Assembly (NCBI RefSeq): GCF_009604405.1
Contig: NZ_WEGK01000006.1
Location: forward strand, 1-64,000
Length of the DNA stretch: 64,000 bases
Direction of reading: 5' to 3'
From: Nocardia macrotermitis
Lineage (GTDB): Bacteria; Actinomycetota; Actinomycetes; Mycobacteriales; Mycobacteriaceae
In this document: positions 26,901 to 33,639 of the stretch, piece by piece
How the letters are laid out: every line of letters begins with the position of its first letter
Position numbering within the stretch: position 1 is the stretch's first letter
The notes under the pieces: model-generated
What the model was told of the DNA's origin: nothing
The model's input: only the letters and a program-made list of their open reading frames with translations
The model's database searches: none
Program-made: the position numbers and the translations under genes

Positions 26901-29900
26901 AGCACGTCCGGCACGATGCGGCCGATGGTGCTCAGCGCGGCGGGCAGACCCGAACCGGTGACACCGGCGTGGTCGGCGATCAGATCCGGCGTCCAGGCCA
27001 GATTGACGTGCGCCACATGGGTGCTCTGCTCGATGCCGCTCGAGCGGGGGCCTTGCGTGGTTACGCAAGCTGCCTCCTCCAGGCCCTGACCGCTCGAGCG
27101 GGCGGCGGACTTGACCTCCGGCAGCGACTGCCCGGCGGCGACGGCCAGCAGCGCGGACATCGCGGCCGAGGCGTCGTCCTCGGAGACGACCGGCGCGCCA
27201 CCGTTGTAGGCCGAGGCGGGCACGGTCAGCCGAATGCGAACGCTCGCACCGGAATTCGTCTCACGCCCGGTCAGACGGGCCAGCGGCACGCTCAGCTCGA
27301 CGTACGCGTTGTCGGCGTCGGGCCCCTCGACCGCGGCCAGCGTGGCGCCGGTCGAGCGGTGGTACGCGCCCGCCTCGTCGACGACCCACTCGCGCGGGTC
27401 ACCCAGGCGGTGCACCGGGTTCGGCGCGGTGCGTCCGGCCCACTGCACGTCGGGCGCGGCCAGCACCAGATCCACGGCGCCGGCGATGACGTCAGCGCGG
27501 CGGCGGCCGTCCACGGCCAGCGGCGTAACACCCTCGCGGACAAGCGAATACGCGGCGTCCTGCTCGAAACGGTCCAGCAGCTCACCGACCGGCTCGTCGA
27601 CCCGGGTGATCCCCGCGACCGCGACGGTGCCCGGGATGACGCAGACCTGATCGGCCGAGTAGCGCGGATCGTGCGCCTGCCACAGCGAATCCGAACGCCA
27701 CCAGCGGCGCACGTCGCGGTCCACGACGGGCACGAAGTTGACCGGCTTGCCCGGGGTCTTGCACAGCGAGACGAAGAACGGCACGTCGGCGGGGTGCAGC
27801 ACGGCCTCGGCAACGGCCGGGTACTGCTCGGTCAGCGTGCAGATCGCCTGCACCGGAGCCTCGAACGCGTCCTCGCTCGCGAAAAGCGTTGCGATTTCCC
27901 CACGGTCGGCCGGGTTGAGCCGGGATTCGGTGCGGCGCACCATCTCCGCGAACCGGTCACGCCAGGTGATGTCCAGCCAGACCGAGCTGGTGGCGTCGGC
28001 GATGGCGTCGCCCAGGTCGGTGCCGCAGTCGAAGTCCTTGCGGCGATCCAGGCCCACGGCCAACTCGACGTAGCGCTCCAACCAGTCCAGGTAGGTCATC
28101 GTGGTCAGATCGCCGAAGTACGGCTTGGCGGTGCCGTTCAGCGCGGCGATGATCTCCTCGCGACGCTCGGCGACCGCGTCGGCGTCACCTGCGACCTCGT
28201 CCAGCAGACGGCCGGTGCGCGAGGCGGCGTTGTCGATCTCGTGGATGTCCGCGCCCAATTGGCTACGGCCCGAAGCCATTCCGCCGTTCGCGGTGCCCGC
28301 GCCGACCCAGTCCGGGGTGCCGGGGGTGTCCACCAGCAGCTGCTTGACCTCCGGCGCGGTGGTGGCCTCGAGGGTCGCCATCGCGGCGGTGCCGACCAGC
28401 ACGCCGTCCAGCGGCATCACCGGGTAGCCGTGCACCTGCGACCAGCGGCCGGTCAGGTATTCGGTGGCGCGCTCGGGGGTGCCGACGCCGCCGCCGACGC
28501 AGACCACGACGTTCGCGCGGTTGCGCAGCTCGGCGTAGGTGTCCAGGAGCAGGTCGTCCAGGTCTTCCCAGGAGTGGTGACCACCGGCGCGACCGCCCTC
28601 GATGTGCATGATGACCGGGTAGTCCGGCACGGCGTCGGCGATGCGCAGCACGGCGCGGATCTGCGCGACGGTGCCCGGCTTGAACGCGACGTGGCTGATG
28701 CCGACCTCGGTCAGCTCCTCGATCAGCGCGACGGCCTCGTCGAGTTCGGGAATTCCGGCGGTGACGATGACGCCGTCCAGCGGCGCGCCGGCCGCACGGG
28801 CCTTCTGCACCAGGCGCTTACCGCCCAGCTGCAACTTCCACAGGTACGGGTCCAGGAACAGCGAGTTGAACTGCACCTGACGGCCCGGGTGCAGCAGCGT
28901 CTTCAGTTCGGCGACGCGATCGGCGAAGATCTGCTCGGTCACCTGACCGCCACCGGCGAGCTCGGCCCAGTGGCCCGCATTCGCCGCCGCCGCAACGATT
29001 TTCGCGTCGACCGTGGTCGGAGTCATGCCCGCCAGCAGGATCGGCGAACGTCCGGTGAGCCGGGTGAAGGAGGTTTCGACCACGACCCGGCCGTTGGGCA
29101 GCCGAATCGGCTTGGGCGCGAACGCCGTCCACGGCGCGGCGACCGCGGGGGCCGCGCCCGGGGTGAACAGCGCGCGCTGGCCCGGCCGGGTGGCCGCGGC
29201 GACGATGCCGACGCCGGTGCCCTTGAGCGAACCCTGCGTCAGACGGGTCAGCAGATCGCCCGGACCCAGATCCAGAATCCATTGCGCGCCTTGTGAAACC
29301 GCGCTCTCGACGATGGACACCCAGTCCACCGGATCGACCAGGATCTGCCGGGCGAGTTCACCGGCCAGTTCGGCGTCGATACCGCACTTGGTGGCCCAAC
29401 CCGACACCAGATCGACGGTCTCGGCCAGCGCCGGGTGATGGAAGCCGATCTCGACCTCGACGTCCTCGAACACGGGCGCGAACACCGCGCCGCCGCGCTT
29501 CTTGGCCTCACGATCGTGGGTCTGCTCGGCGTTGATCTCCGCGCACCGCTGCCGCACCCGATCCAACTGGGCGACGGTGCCGGACAACACGACCCGGCGA
29601 CGTCCGTTGCGAATCGACAGCACCGCGGCCGCGGCCGGATCCACACCCTCGGCCACCTCGGCGACGATCGCCTGCAACTGCTCGGGGTCCACATTGGACA
29701 CCGCGACCATCGGGGACTTCTCGCCCACCGGAATCAGCCCGCGCCGCCGCGCCACGAGAGTGGCTGCCGCACCGATCAATTGGGCCACCGCGAGCAGTTC
29801 GGCATCGCGCGAGCCGTGCTCCTGCGCGGCCTTGGCCGCCAGCAACCCCTGCGAATGCCCGACCACCGCGACCGGCGCCTGCTCGGCCGGATCCAGCCCC

Positions 29901-30331
29901 TGCAACCGCAGCGCCCGCAGCGCGGCAACCTGACTCAGGAACACACCCGGCATGGACACCGCCGCCGAGCGCAACATCTGCGACGAGGGCGCGCCGGAGA
30001 TCTCCTCGGAGTCCTCGTCGGCGAGTTCGTCCTCCAGCATCCAGGCCACCGGGTCGAACCCGACCGGCCGGACCACCAGCAACTGCTCGGCGACCGGCCC
30101 CAGCAGCGCTGCGGCCTCGTTCACCAGCGCGGTCAGCTCGGGCTCGAGCGCGCTGTCGCGCCCGATCTCCTCGAGCTCGCCCAGCCACTGCGCCCCCTGG
30201 CCGCCGAAGGCCAGCGCATAGGCCTCACCGGCCAGCAGTCGGTCCACAAGCGACGACTTGATACCCGTATCGGGAACCCCCCCGGAAACCTTCGCGGTAG
30301 ATCCGGTCCCGGTGCTCTCGTTGATCGTCAA
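20912..30331 (-). CDS. fas: Type I fatty acid synthase, single chain
   Basis: About 3139 residues from a TTG start at 30331 (GGAAG nine bases upstream); mycobacterial Fas is near 3070. Domains in order, approximate residues: acetyltransferase with GHSQG (about 158), enoyl reductase with GMTPTTVDAKIVAAAANAGH (about 440), hot-dog dehydratase with DHNPIHTS (about 1300), malonyl/palmitoyl transferase with GHSVGEY (about 1498), acyl carrier region around SSRRNQLLVDLGSEL (about 1880), ketoreductase with TGASKGSI (about 2177), and ketosynthase with active Cys in VAACATA (about 2775), the SKHDTST His and the KSLTGHAKGG Lys-His pair. It makes the C16-C26 acyl-CoAs used for phospholipids and mycolic acids. 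A start 36 codons upstream (MPSSPV) is open but Arg-rich and unlike Fas. Confidence 0.98.
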   Translation of the reverse strand: MTINESTGTGSTAKVSGGVPDTGIKSSLVDRLLAGEAYALAFGGQGAQWLGELEEIGRDSALEPELTALVNEAAALLGPVAEQLLVVRPVGFDPVAWMLEDELADEDSEEISGAPSSQMLRSAAVSMPGVFLSQVAALRALRLQGLDPAEQAPVAVVGHSQGLLAAKAAQEHGSRDAELLAVAQLIGAAATLVARRRGLIPVGEKSPMVAVSNVDPEQLQAIVAEVAEGVDPAAAAVLSIRNGRRRVVLSGTVAQLDRVRQRCAEINAEQTHDREAKKRGGAVFAPVFEDVEVEIGFHHPALAETVDLVSGWATKCGIDAELAGELARQILVDPVDWVSIVESAVSQGAQWILDLGPGDLLTRLTQGSLKGTGVGIVAAATRPGQRALFTPGAAPAVAAPWTAFAPKPIRLPNGRVVVETSFTRLTGRSPILLAGMTPTTVDAKIVAAAANAGHWAELAGGGQVTEQIFADRVAELKTLLHPGRQVQFNSLFLDPYLWKLQLGGKRLVQKARAAGAPLDGVIVTAGIPELDEAVALIEELTEVGISHVAFKPGTVAQIRAVLRIADAVPDYPVIMHIEGGRAGGHHSWEDLDDLLLDTYAELRNRANVVVCVGGGVGTPERATEYLTGRWSQVHGYPVMPLDGVLVGTAAMATLEATTAPEVKQLLVDTPGTPDWVGAGTANGGMASGRSQLGADIHEIDNAASRTGRLLDEVAGDADAVAERREEIIAALNGTAKPYFGDLTTMTYLDWLERYVELAVGLDRRKDFDCGTDLGDAIADATSSVWLDITWRDRFAEMVRRTESRLNPADRGEIATLFASEDAFEAPVQAICTLTEQYPAVAEAVLHPADVPFFVSLCKTPGKPVNFVPVVDRDVRRWWRSDSLWQAHDPRYSADQVCVIPGTVAVAGITRVDEPVGELLDRFEQDAAYSLVREGVTPLAVDGRRRADVIAGAVDLVLAAPDVQWAGRTAPNPVHRLGDPREWVVDEAGAYHRSTGATLAAVEGPDADNAYVELSVPLARLTGRETNSGASVRIRLTVPASAYNGGAPVVSEDDASAAMSALLAVAAGQSLPEVKSAARSSGQGLEEAACVTTQGPRSSGIEQSTHVAHVNLAWTPDLIADHAGVTGSGLPAALSTIGRIVPDVLVGACWPAVFAVLGATRTEAGGSVIEGMLDLVHLDHRIELADALPDEHAVLAVRAESGAVLDTDLGRVVEVSVTVGVMRDHGLDTPVVAKLVERFAIRGRNGSGELTDPPRAAGTVSDDATDTPRRRRRDVKILAPRAMAAFAAVSGDHNPIHTSDNAAKLAGLGSPIVHGMWLSAAAQHAVSAIDPSSPLPPRSVTAWTTRFLGMVRPGAEIDVRVERVAVDAGSEIVEVSCRIDGDLVMTGTGRLAAPKTVYAFPGQGIQTKGMGLDARSRSKAAKQVWERADKHTREALGFSILAVVRDNPTYLKARGVEYRHPQGVLHLTQFTQVAMAVLGVAQVEELREAGAFVEGAMLAGHSVGEYNALAAVAGVLPLEAVLEVVFQRGSAMHELVPRDAQGRSDYRMAAIRPSQIGLPDAEVIDWVASVSEQAGEFLEVVNLNLRGAQYAIAGTVKGLERLEDEIERRRAEFGGKRAFILVPGIDVPFHSTVLRKGVPEFRGKLEELLPQELHPEVLTGRYIPNLVPRPFSLDREFIAEIADYVPSEPLSAVLADWDSWSARGSELCRVVLIELLAWQFASPVRWIETQDLLFTGADQGGLDVERFVEIGLAATPTVANLASNTLKLPQFGSAKVEVLNIEREAGVVYSTDTDPAPVDEPEEVAAPAETATAAAAPVAAAAPAAPSGGPRPDDISFTAADATRVLIALWTKLRMDQIGPVDTIEGLCDGVSSRRNQLLVDLGSELSLGAIDGAADADMGALSGTVERLARTYKPFGSVLSDAIGDHLRKVFGPSGKRPAAIAERVKKVWELGDGWAHHVTAEVSLGTREGASIRGGDLGGLVSGALGDGAAVDAAIDAAVQSVAARRGVAVSLPAAGGGGGATVDAAALGEFTEQITGRDGVLATAARVVLDQLGLSDRVSAPEASDDSLVDLVAAELGSDWPRLVAPAFDARRAVLIDDRWATAREDLARLWLGSDGEESVDGFVGAGQAVAAQANWWRKRAMGEARSVLAAQYERIAEAALDTVEPGTWSADIAVITGASKGSIAAATAGRLLSGGATVIVTTSKLDDARLAFYKKLYRDNARHGAALWVLPANMASYADVDALIEWVGNEQIDNAGGAKVLVKPAMTPTLLLPFAAPRVAGDLSDAGARAEMEMRVLLWSVERLIGGLSAIGADHDVDAKLHVVLPGSPNRGMFGGDGAYGEAKAALDAVVAKWRAEKSWSARVTLVHALIGWVRGTGLMGGNDPLVEAVEAAGVQTWSTEEMAEQLLQWCTGQARVVSESGPQQIDLTGGLARAKLDLPELAKQAREQAEAESAAEEQDSTPTIAALPCPPTLSSALPTPEWGAVTADLSDMVVIVGAGELGPYGSARTRFEFEVSEELSAAGVLELAWTTGLVTWESDPKPGWYDAESGEYVDESEIAERYHDIVVERCGVRRYGDDGAMAENTAPLLTSVFLDKDLTFVVNGEAEARAFYAADPEHTVITPVADSSDWQVIRQAGTEIRVPRRAKLSRTVGGQIPTGWDPTKWGISADMAASIDRVALWNIVCTVDAFLSSGFSPAELMSWVHPSLVANTQGTGMGGMSSMRSLYIDNLLGEPRANDILQEALPNVALAHVVQSYVGSYGGMIHPVAACATAAVSVEEGVDKIRLGKADLVVAGGYDDLGIEGIVGFGDMSATADSAAMSAKGISDRYFSRANDRRRGGFVESQGGGTVLLARGDIALEIGLPVLGVVAYAQSFADGVHTSIPAPGLGALGAGRGGAESRLAAALRKLGVTPDEVAVVSKHDTSTGANDPNESELHERLATAIGRSEGAPLFVVSQKSLTGHAKGGAAAFQMIGLCQVLEQGVVPPNRSLDCVDEKMAEYPHLVWAREPLRFGDRFALKAGLVTSLGFGHVSGLLAIVHPQAFLEAIDPERREEYQRRAQERRVHGRQRFTEAMCGGAPMYERPADRRLGGDGTPAKQSRQLEADVLLSEQARLGSDGLYLAQGGCSTGALAE

Positions 30332-30719
30332 GACGTTCGACTTCCTTCTCGTGGTGGCTCGCCCCTGCACTCGGGACCGCACCTGGCGTGCACAGCGCAC
30401 TCCTCGGCCCTGAGGACTGATCACTGGCGAGGATGGCACAAAATCATGAGGAAATCCTCACGTTTGCCACCTCCCCGTCCGGCTACCGCCGAGTATTCCG
30501 GCACACCCGTACAAGAATCCCGCCAAACATGACCCTCCCTCACGTTTGAACCCCCAGCTGAGACGGGTAACCCCCGTTCAGAAAAGCTGAGGCCCCCTCA
30601 CATTGACCGTTACCCGATCGTTATAATACCAGGTGGTGTTACCCGCGAGTACGAAACGCCGATCCAGCGCTTCGCTCCAGCCGCCCCGCCCGGTAGAGTT
30701 TGGACGGTCGTACCATCAC
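30332..30719 (-). promoter_or_regulatory. fas upstream region
   Basis: This 388-base gap before fas holds no gene I can support. CCTCACGTTTG occurs twice in the same orientation, at 30456-30466 and 30538-30548, and may be a regulator site in the fas promoter. The section just before the tRNA (GATCGTTATAATACC near 30620) has a TATAAT-like -10 on the plus strand suited to the tRNA promoter. Confidence 0.5.
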
Positions 30720-30803
30720 GCGCGAGTGGCGAAATTGGCAGACGCGCTGGATTTAGGTTCCAGTGTCCTAACAGACGTAGGGGTTCAAATCCCCTCTCGC
30801 GCA
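30720..30803 (+). tRNA. tRNA-Leu (anticodon UAG)
   Basis: The acceptor strands GCGCGAG and CTCGCGC pair fully, the anticodon stem CTGGA/TCCAG encloses loop TTTAGGT with anticodon TAG, a variable arm typical of class II tRNAs follows, and the T arm AGGGG-TTCAAAT-CCCCT is perfect. CCA is not encoded. It reads CUA codons (and other CUN by wobble). The 3' end borders a stretch rich in gene remnants. Confidence 0.97.
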
Positions 30804-30974
30804 CAGATTCCCGGCAGATTTGCTGGGTTTGCGTGCCGTGTGTTCGAGCGCACTCGAACACACGGAGGTGACCTGGGAAATGCGCACCCACCTGCGGCAA
30901 CTTCTGACGGATCCGCCAGGATCGGCTACCGATGACCCCGGTGTTCCGGACACCGGACGGGAACGGGGCCGCCC

Positions 30975-31193
30975 GTGATTCCCCCGCTCATTCCGCCGCA
31001 GGCACCGTTGGAACAGCTGATCCGGGGTTCACTGCCCGGTCCGCCGGAACCCAGCCCCGTACCCGATGACGACATCCTGTACGGCGTTTCGACACTCGGC
31101 GAGGCAGGCAGAGTCCTCGACCGGTATGTGATGGCAGCCCGGGTCCCGAAGGGGTGGCGCCGAGTCGCGGTGGGGGTGTCGGTCACGACGGGT
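30975..31193 (+). pseudogene. AbrB-like N-terminal remnant
   Basis: A GTG-started frame encodes a Pro-rich leader and then DDDILYGVSTLGEAGRVLDRYVM, which recalls the N-terminal strand pattern of actinomycete AbrB/MazE-like proteins (grammar: YGV, then R-x-x-D-R-x-V-M). The expected C-terminal part is absent: after about 31190 the useful coding moves to another frame as an Hsp20 fragment. Assignment is by resemblance only. Confidence 0.35.
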
Positions 31194-31194
31194 C

Positions 31195-31434
31195 GTGGTG
31201 GCCGTGCGCGCCTCACGCCCGGAACTGGACCAGGGACGGTCGATGATCGCCGCGGAACGCACCCGCGGGGTGTTCTCCCGTCAGTTGTTCCTCGGGGAGA
31301 ATCTCGACACCGACGCCATCCGCGCCGACTACCGCGACGGCGTCCTGCGCCTGGTGATCCCGGTCGCGGAGAAAGCCAAGCCCCGCAAGATCGAGATCAG
31401 CCGCCACGACGAGCATCAGGCGATCAACGCCTGA
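31195..31434 (+). pseudogene. Hsp20 (alpha-crystallin) C-terminal fragment
   Basis: From the first possible GTG the frame reads VVAVRASRPELDQ, then RGVFSRQLFLGENLDTDAIR, DGVLRLVIPVAEKAKPRKIE: the last strands of an alpha-crystallin domain including the G-V-L-R-L motif and a C-terminal extension. A normal Hsp20 here would be about 140 residues; the first 60 or so are missing and the upstream sequence is unrelated. The 79-residue remnant lacks most of the domain and is unlikely to be an active chaperone. Confidence 0.75.
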
Positions 31435-31463
31435 CCCGGGCCGCAATCACGGGAGGTCCTGTG

Positions 31464-31784
31464 ATGATGGCTGAGACGGTGTGCACGACCGGTTACGCGC
31501 CGACCGAGGTCGCAGACGAGCTGTCGTGGCCCGATGCCCGGCTGCTGGAGTCCGATCCGGATCTCGAGGAGTTGTTCGCCGAGATCGACGAGGTCCTGTG
31601 CCGGGCCTGGGCCCGGTGGCGGTCCCGGCCGCCGCGCGAGCATCGCGCGCCCCGGGACCGGCCCGGGCACGCGGTGGCCGCGCAGGCGGCACTGTGTCCG
31701 GGACGCCGACCGGCCGCCGTGCCGGGCCGCCCGCGCGGCCCGCCCCTCCGCGGGCGCGCGGCGCTCTCGGTGCGTTCCCGATGA
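31464..31784 (+). CDS. Hypothetical acidic/Arg-rich protein
   Basis: Starting at ATG 31464 after GGGAGG, the 106-residue product has an acidic helical first half (SWPDARLLESDPDLEELFAE and EIDEVLCRAW) and an Arg/Pro-rich second half. It lies 29 bases after the Hsp20 fragment and was probably once in an operon with it. No domain is recognised. The C-terminal low-complexity part may not be native. Confidence 0.5.
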   Translation: MMAETVCTTGYAPTEVADELSWPDARLLESDPDLEELFAEIDEVLCRAWARWRSRPPREHRAPRDRPGHAVAAQAALCPGRRPAAVPGRPRGPPLRGRAALSVRSR

Positions 31785-32123
31785 CGAGACGAAGTGAGGT
31801 GATGCCCGTAGCAGACACCGAAGACCCGCACGAAACGTTCTCGCACAGAAGCATTCTCGCGACAATCCGGGTCGGCGACCCGAGCCCGAGGCCCGCTCAG
31901 CGATACAGGCGCGTCAGGACTCCCCTTCTCCGGCGCGTGCGCAGCCACTGTGGTGGCATCAGCGGCAGGGCCCGGTTCGCCACCCCGTGCGGGAACATCA
32001 CAGCAGTCCATGTTCAGACTCTTCCCGTCCACGGGTGAGCCCGGTCAGCACGAACGCTTCCGGGCTCACCCGGCCCCTTTCGCTCAAATCGATCACACGA
32101 TGATGTTCGAGGGAGGGACCGCC
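31785..32123. other. Intergenic stretch, no supported gene
   Basis: A frame at 31803-32038 on the plus strand (MPVADTEDPHETFSHRSIL) with GTGAGGTG before it could be a small gene, but its second half looks random and nothing else supports it. I see no repeats or clear promoters. Confidence 0.3.
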
Positions 32124-32351
32124 GTGACCAGTACCCGGACCACCATCACCCCAGCAGGCAGCGACTTCGACCGCGCCGGGCAGAACCTTCCCGCCCACGA
32201 CGGCGACCGCGACATCGGCCTGGACACCACCACGCTGACTCCACCAGCCGAAACGGTGCGCGCCGCGATCGACCCCGCCGACCGTATAGACCAAGCCTGG
32301 ATCACCCCACTCGACTGCGATGACGACCACGACTACAGCCCCGCCGACTGA
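32124..32351 (+). CDS. Small acidic hypothetical protein (75 aa)
   Basis: The GTG at 32124 is preceded by GAGGGAGGG with seven-base spacing, the best ribosome site in the area. The product is Thr/Asp-rich (ITPAGSDFDRAGQNLPAHDG; later DCDDDHDYSPAD) with no hydrophobic segment. No family recognised. Codon bias is consistent with coding. Confidence 0.45.
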   Translation: MTSTRTTITPAGSDFDRAGQNLPAHDGDRDIGLDTTTLTPPAETVRAAIDPADRIDQAWITPLDCDDDHDYSPAD

Positions 32352-32539
32352 CCACACCCCGAACAGAGGATTCGGCACCCCACCCTGTTCCGAGGAGCGG
32401 TGTCCATCCGAACGAGTGCAGGGTTCCTCCAGGGCAGAGACGTGGTGTCCTGTCCGGCCAGGGCCTCCGCAACATCACGAGAAGAGGTGGCATCGCTCGC
32501 CATGACGGGGCGATGCCGGACCGTGGGTGTCGTTGGTGA

Positions 32540-32761
32540 TCAGGGCCGGGCGAGAGTGGCGGCGCCGGAGGACACGCTGAAGCGCTCGCACCAGATCGCC
32601 ACTGTGGGAAAACCGGTGAGGTCCGTTCCGGGCGGGACCTCGTAGTTCTGGTTGCCCTGGTTGCCCTTCAATGCGCCGAGGTCGATGTGGCGGCCGTCGT
32701 CGAGGTTGTGCCAGTCGTCCGGGCTCAGCGGCTGATCGGTGAGCCAGACGCCGATCAGTGG
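32540..32761 (-). pseudogene. DM13-domain C-terminal fragment
   Basis: The minus-strand frame ending at TGA 32540-32542 encodes LIGVWLTDQPLSPDDW, then DLGALKGNQGNQNYEVP and TVAIWCERFSVSSGAATL, which is the second half of a DM13 domain (GxxKGNxGNQNYxxP and VxIWCxRFxVxFGxA). An in-frame TGA at 32762-32764 cuts it off upstream and no start codon precedes the domain. The N-terminal signal and first half are missing, so this is a relic. DM13 domains are found in secreted electron-transfer-associated proteins. Confidence 0.75.
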
Positions 32762-32880
32762 TCATCGCGCCGCACGGCGTTACAACGCCACAGATGTGGA
32801 CTCACCGGGGAGCCCGCAACAGCGCCGCCACCGCCCGGCCGATGATGGCCGAGCGGCACAGCGGCGAAACTTCTTACGGC

Positions 32881-33531
32881 TCAGCCATTCTCGGCCGATT
32901 CAAGCGGGGTCGCGGCTACCGCGGGACGCAGATGCTCGGGTTCGATCTCCGTGGAACTCTGCGCGCGCACGGTAGCCAACCGGTCGGCGGTCTCGTTACG
33001 AATCCGATCGACCTGCGCCGCGAATTGCGCTTCGGCCTTTTCCAATTCGGTGACGGCCAGATCTGCCGCCTGCTCGGCCAGCAGAGCACGCCGCTCCGCG
33101 ACCAGTACCTGCTCCGCCGCCGCGCGGGTGATCGCCTCGATCCGAGCCTCGGCGACCGCGGAATCGGTGATGACCGCCAACTCCTCCAGGTAGCCGGGCA
33201 GATCGGCGGACAGCCGTTCCAGCAGATGAACCAGTGCGGCGCGAGACTGCATCGCAGCGTCCACGGCCCTATCCGGCGCCGGTTCCGGCACGTCCGCGGC
33301 GGTCGGCGCAATCGAGCTGCCATTCTGTGTCCCAACGGATTTCGCCTCCTCACGCTCCGACTTCCGCTGCTTGCGGCGGGCCCGGAGTCGGCGGAATACG
33401 CCCAGTGAGTTGTGGTCCGGGTTCGCGCAGTACTGTGGCGCGGCCGCCGGAGCGCCGGGCTCGGCCGGTTCGGCACGGTTTTCGCAGCCTGGGTAGGCGC
33501 AGGTGGGGATGGATTCGGTCGCTTGTGTCAT
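32881..33531 (-). CDS. Zinc-ribbon-like N-terminus plus coiled-coil protein
   Basis: From ATG 33531 (GGAGACACG upstream) the 216-residue protein begins with a compact Cys/His motif (CAYPGCENRAEP, then YCANPDHN), likely a metal site, followed by a basic linker (RARRKQRKSER) and from about residue 85 a long alanine/glutamate-rich heptad-like helix (VLVAERRALLAEQAADLAV and more) to the C-terminus. Cytoplasmic; no membrane segment. Proteins with this build occur in accessory DNA of actinomycetes, but I cannot name a function. Confidence 0.65.
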   Translation of the reverse strand: MTQATESIPTCAYPGCENRAEPAEPGAPAAAPQYCANPDHNSLGVFRRLRARRKQRKSEREEAKSVGTQNGSSIAPTAADVPEPAPDRAVDAAMQSRAALVHLLERLSADLPGYLEELAVITDSAVAEARIEAITRAAAEQVLVAERRALLAEQAADLAVTELEKAEAQFAAQVDRIRNETADRLATVRAQSSTEIEPEHLRPAVAATPLESAENG

Positions 33532-33639
33532 CGTGTCTCCAAACTTCGCGGGGATTCCGGCGGCGGTGCGATGCACGGGCCGCTCGCAGTTCAGTGGTCG
33601 ACGGGTCGCGATCGTTACGGCGCCGTCGTGCCGAATCGC

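Noticed and set aside
20852..29296. A 2814-codon open frame on the plus strand, antisense to fas
   Set aside because: It mirrors the fas codon positions: with G or C at nearly every third position the opposite strand rarely has stops. Its translation is rich in Arg, His, Gln and Gly, with no family motif, while fas shows every catalytic site.
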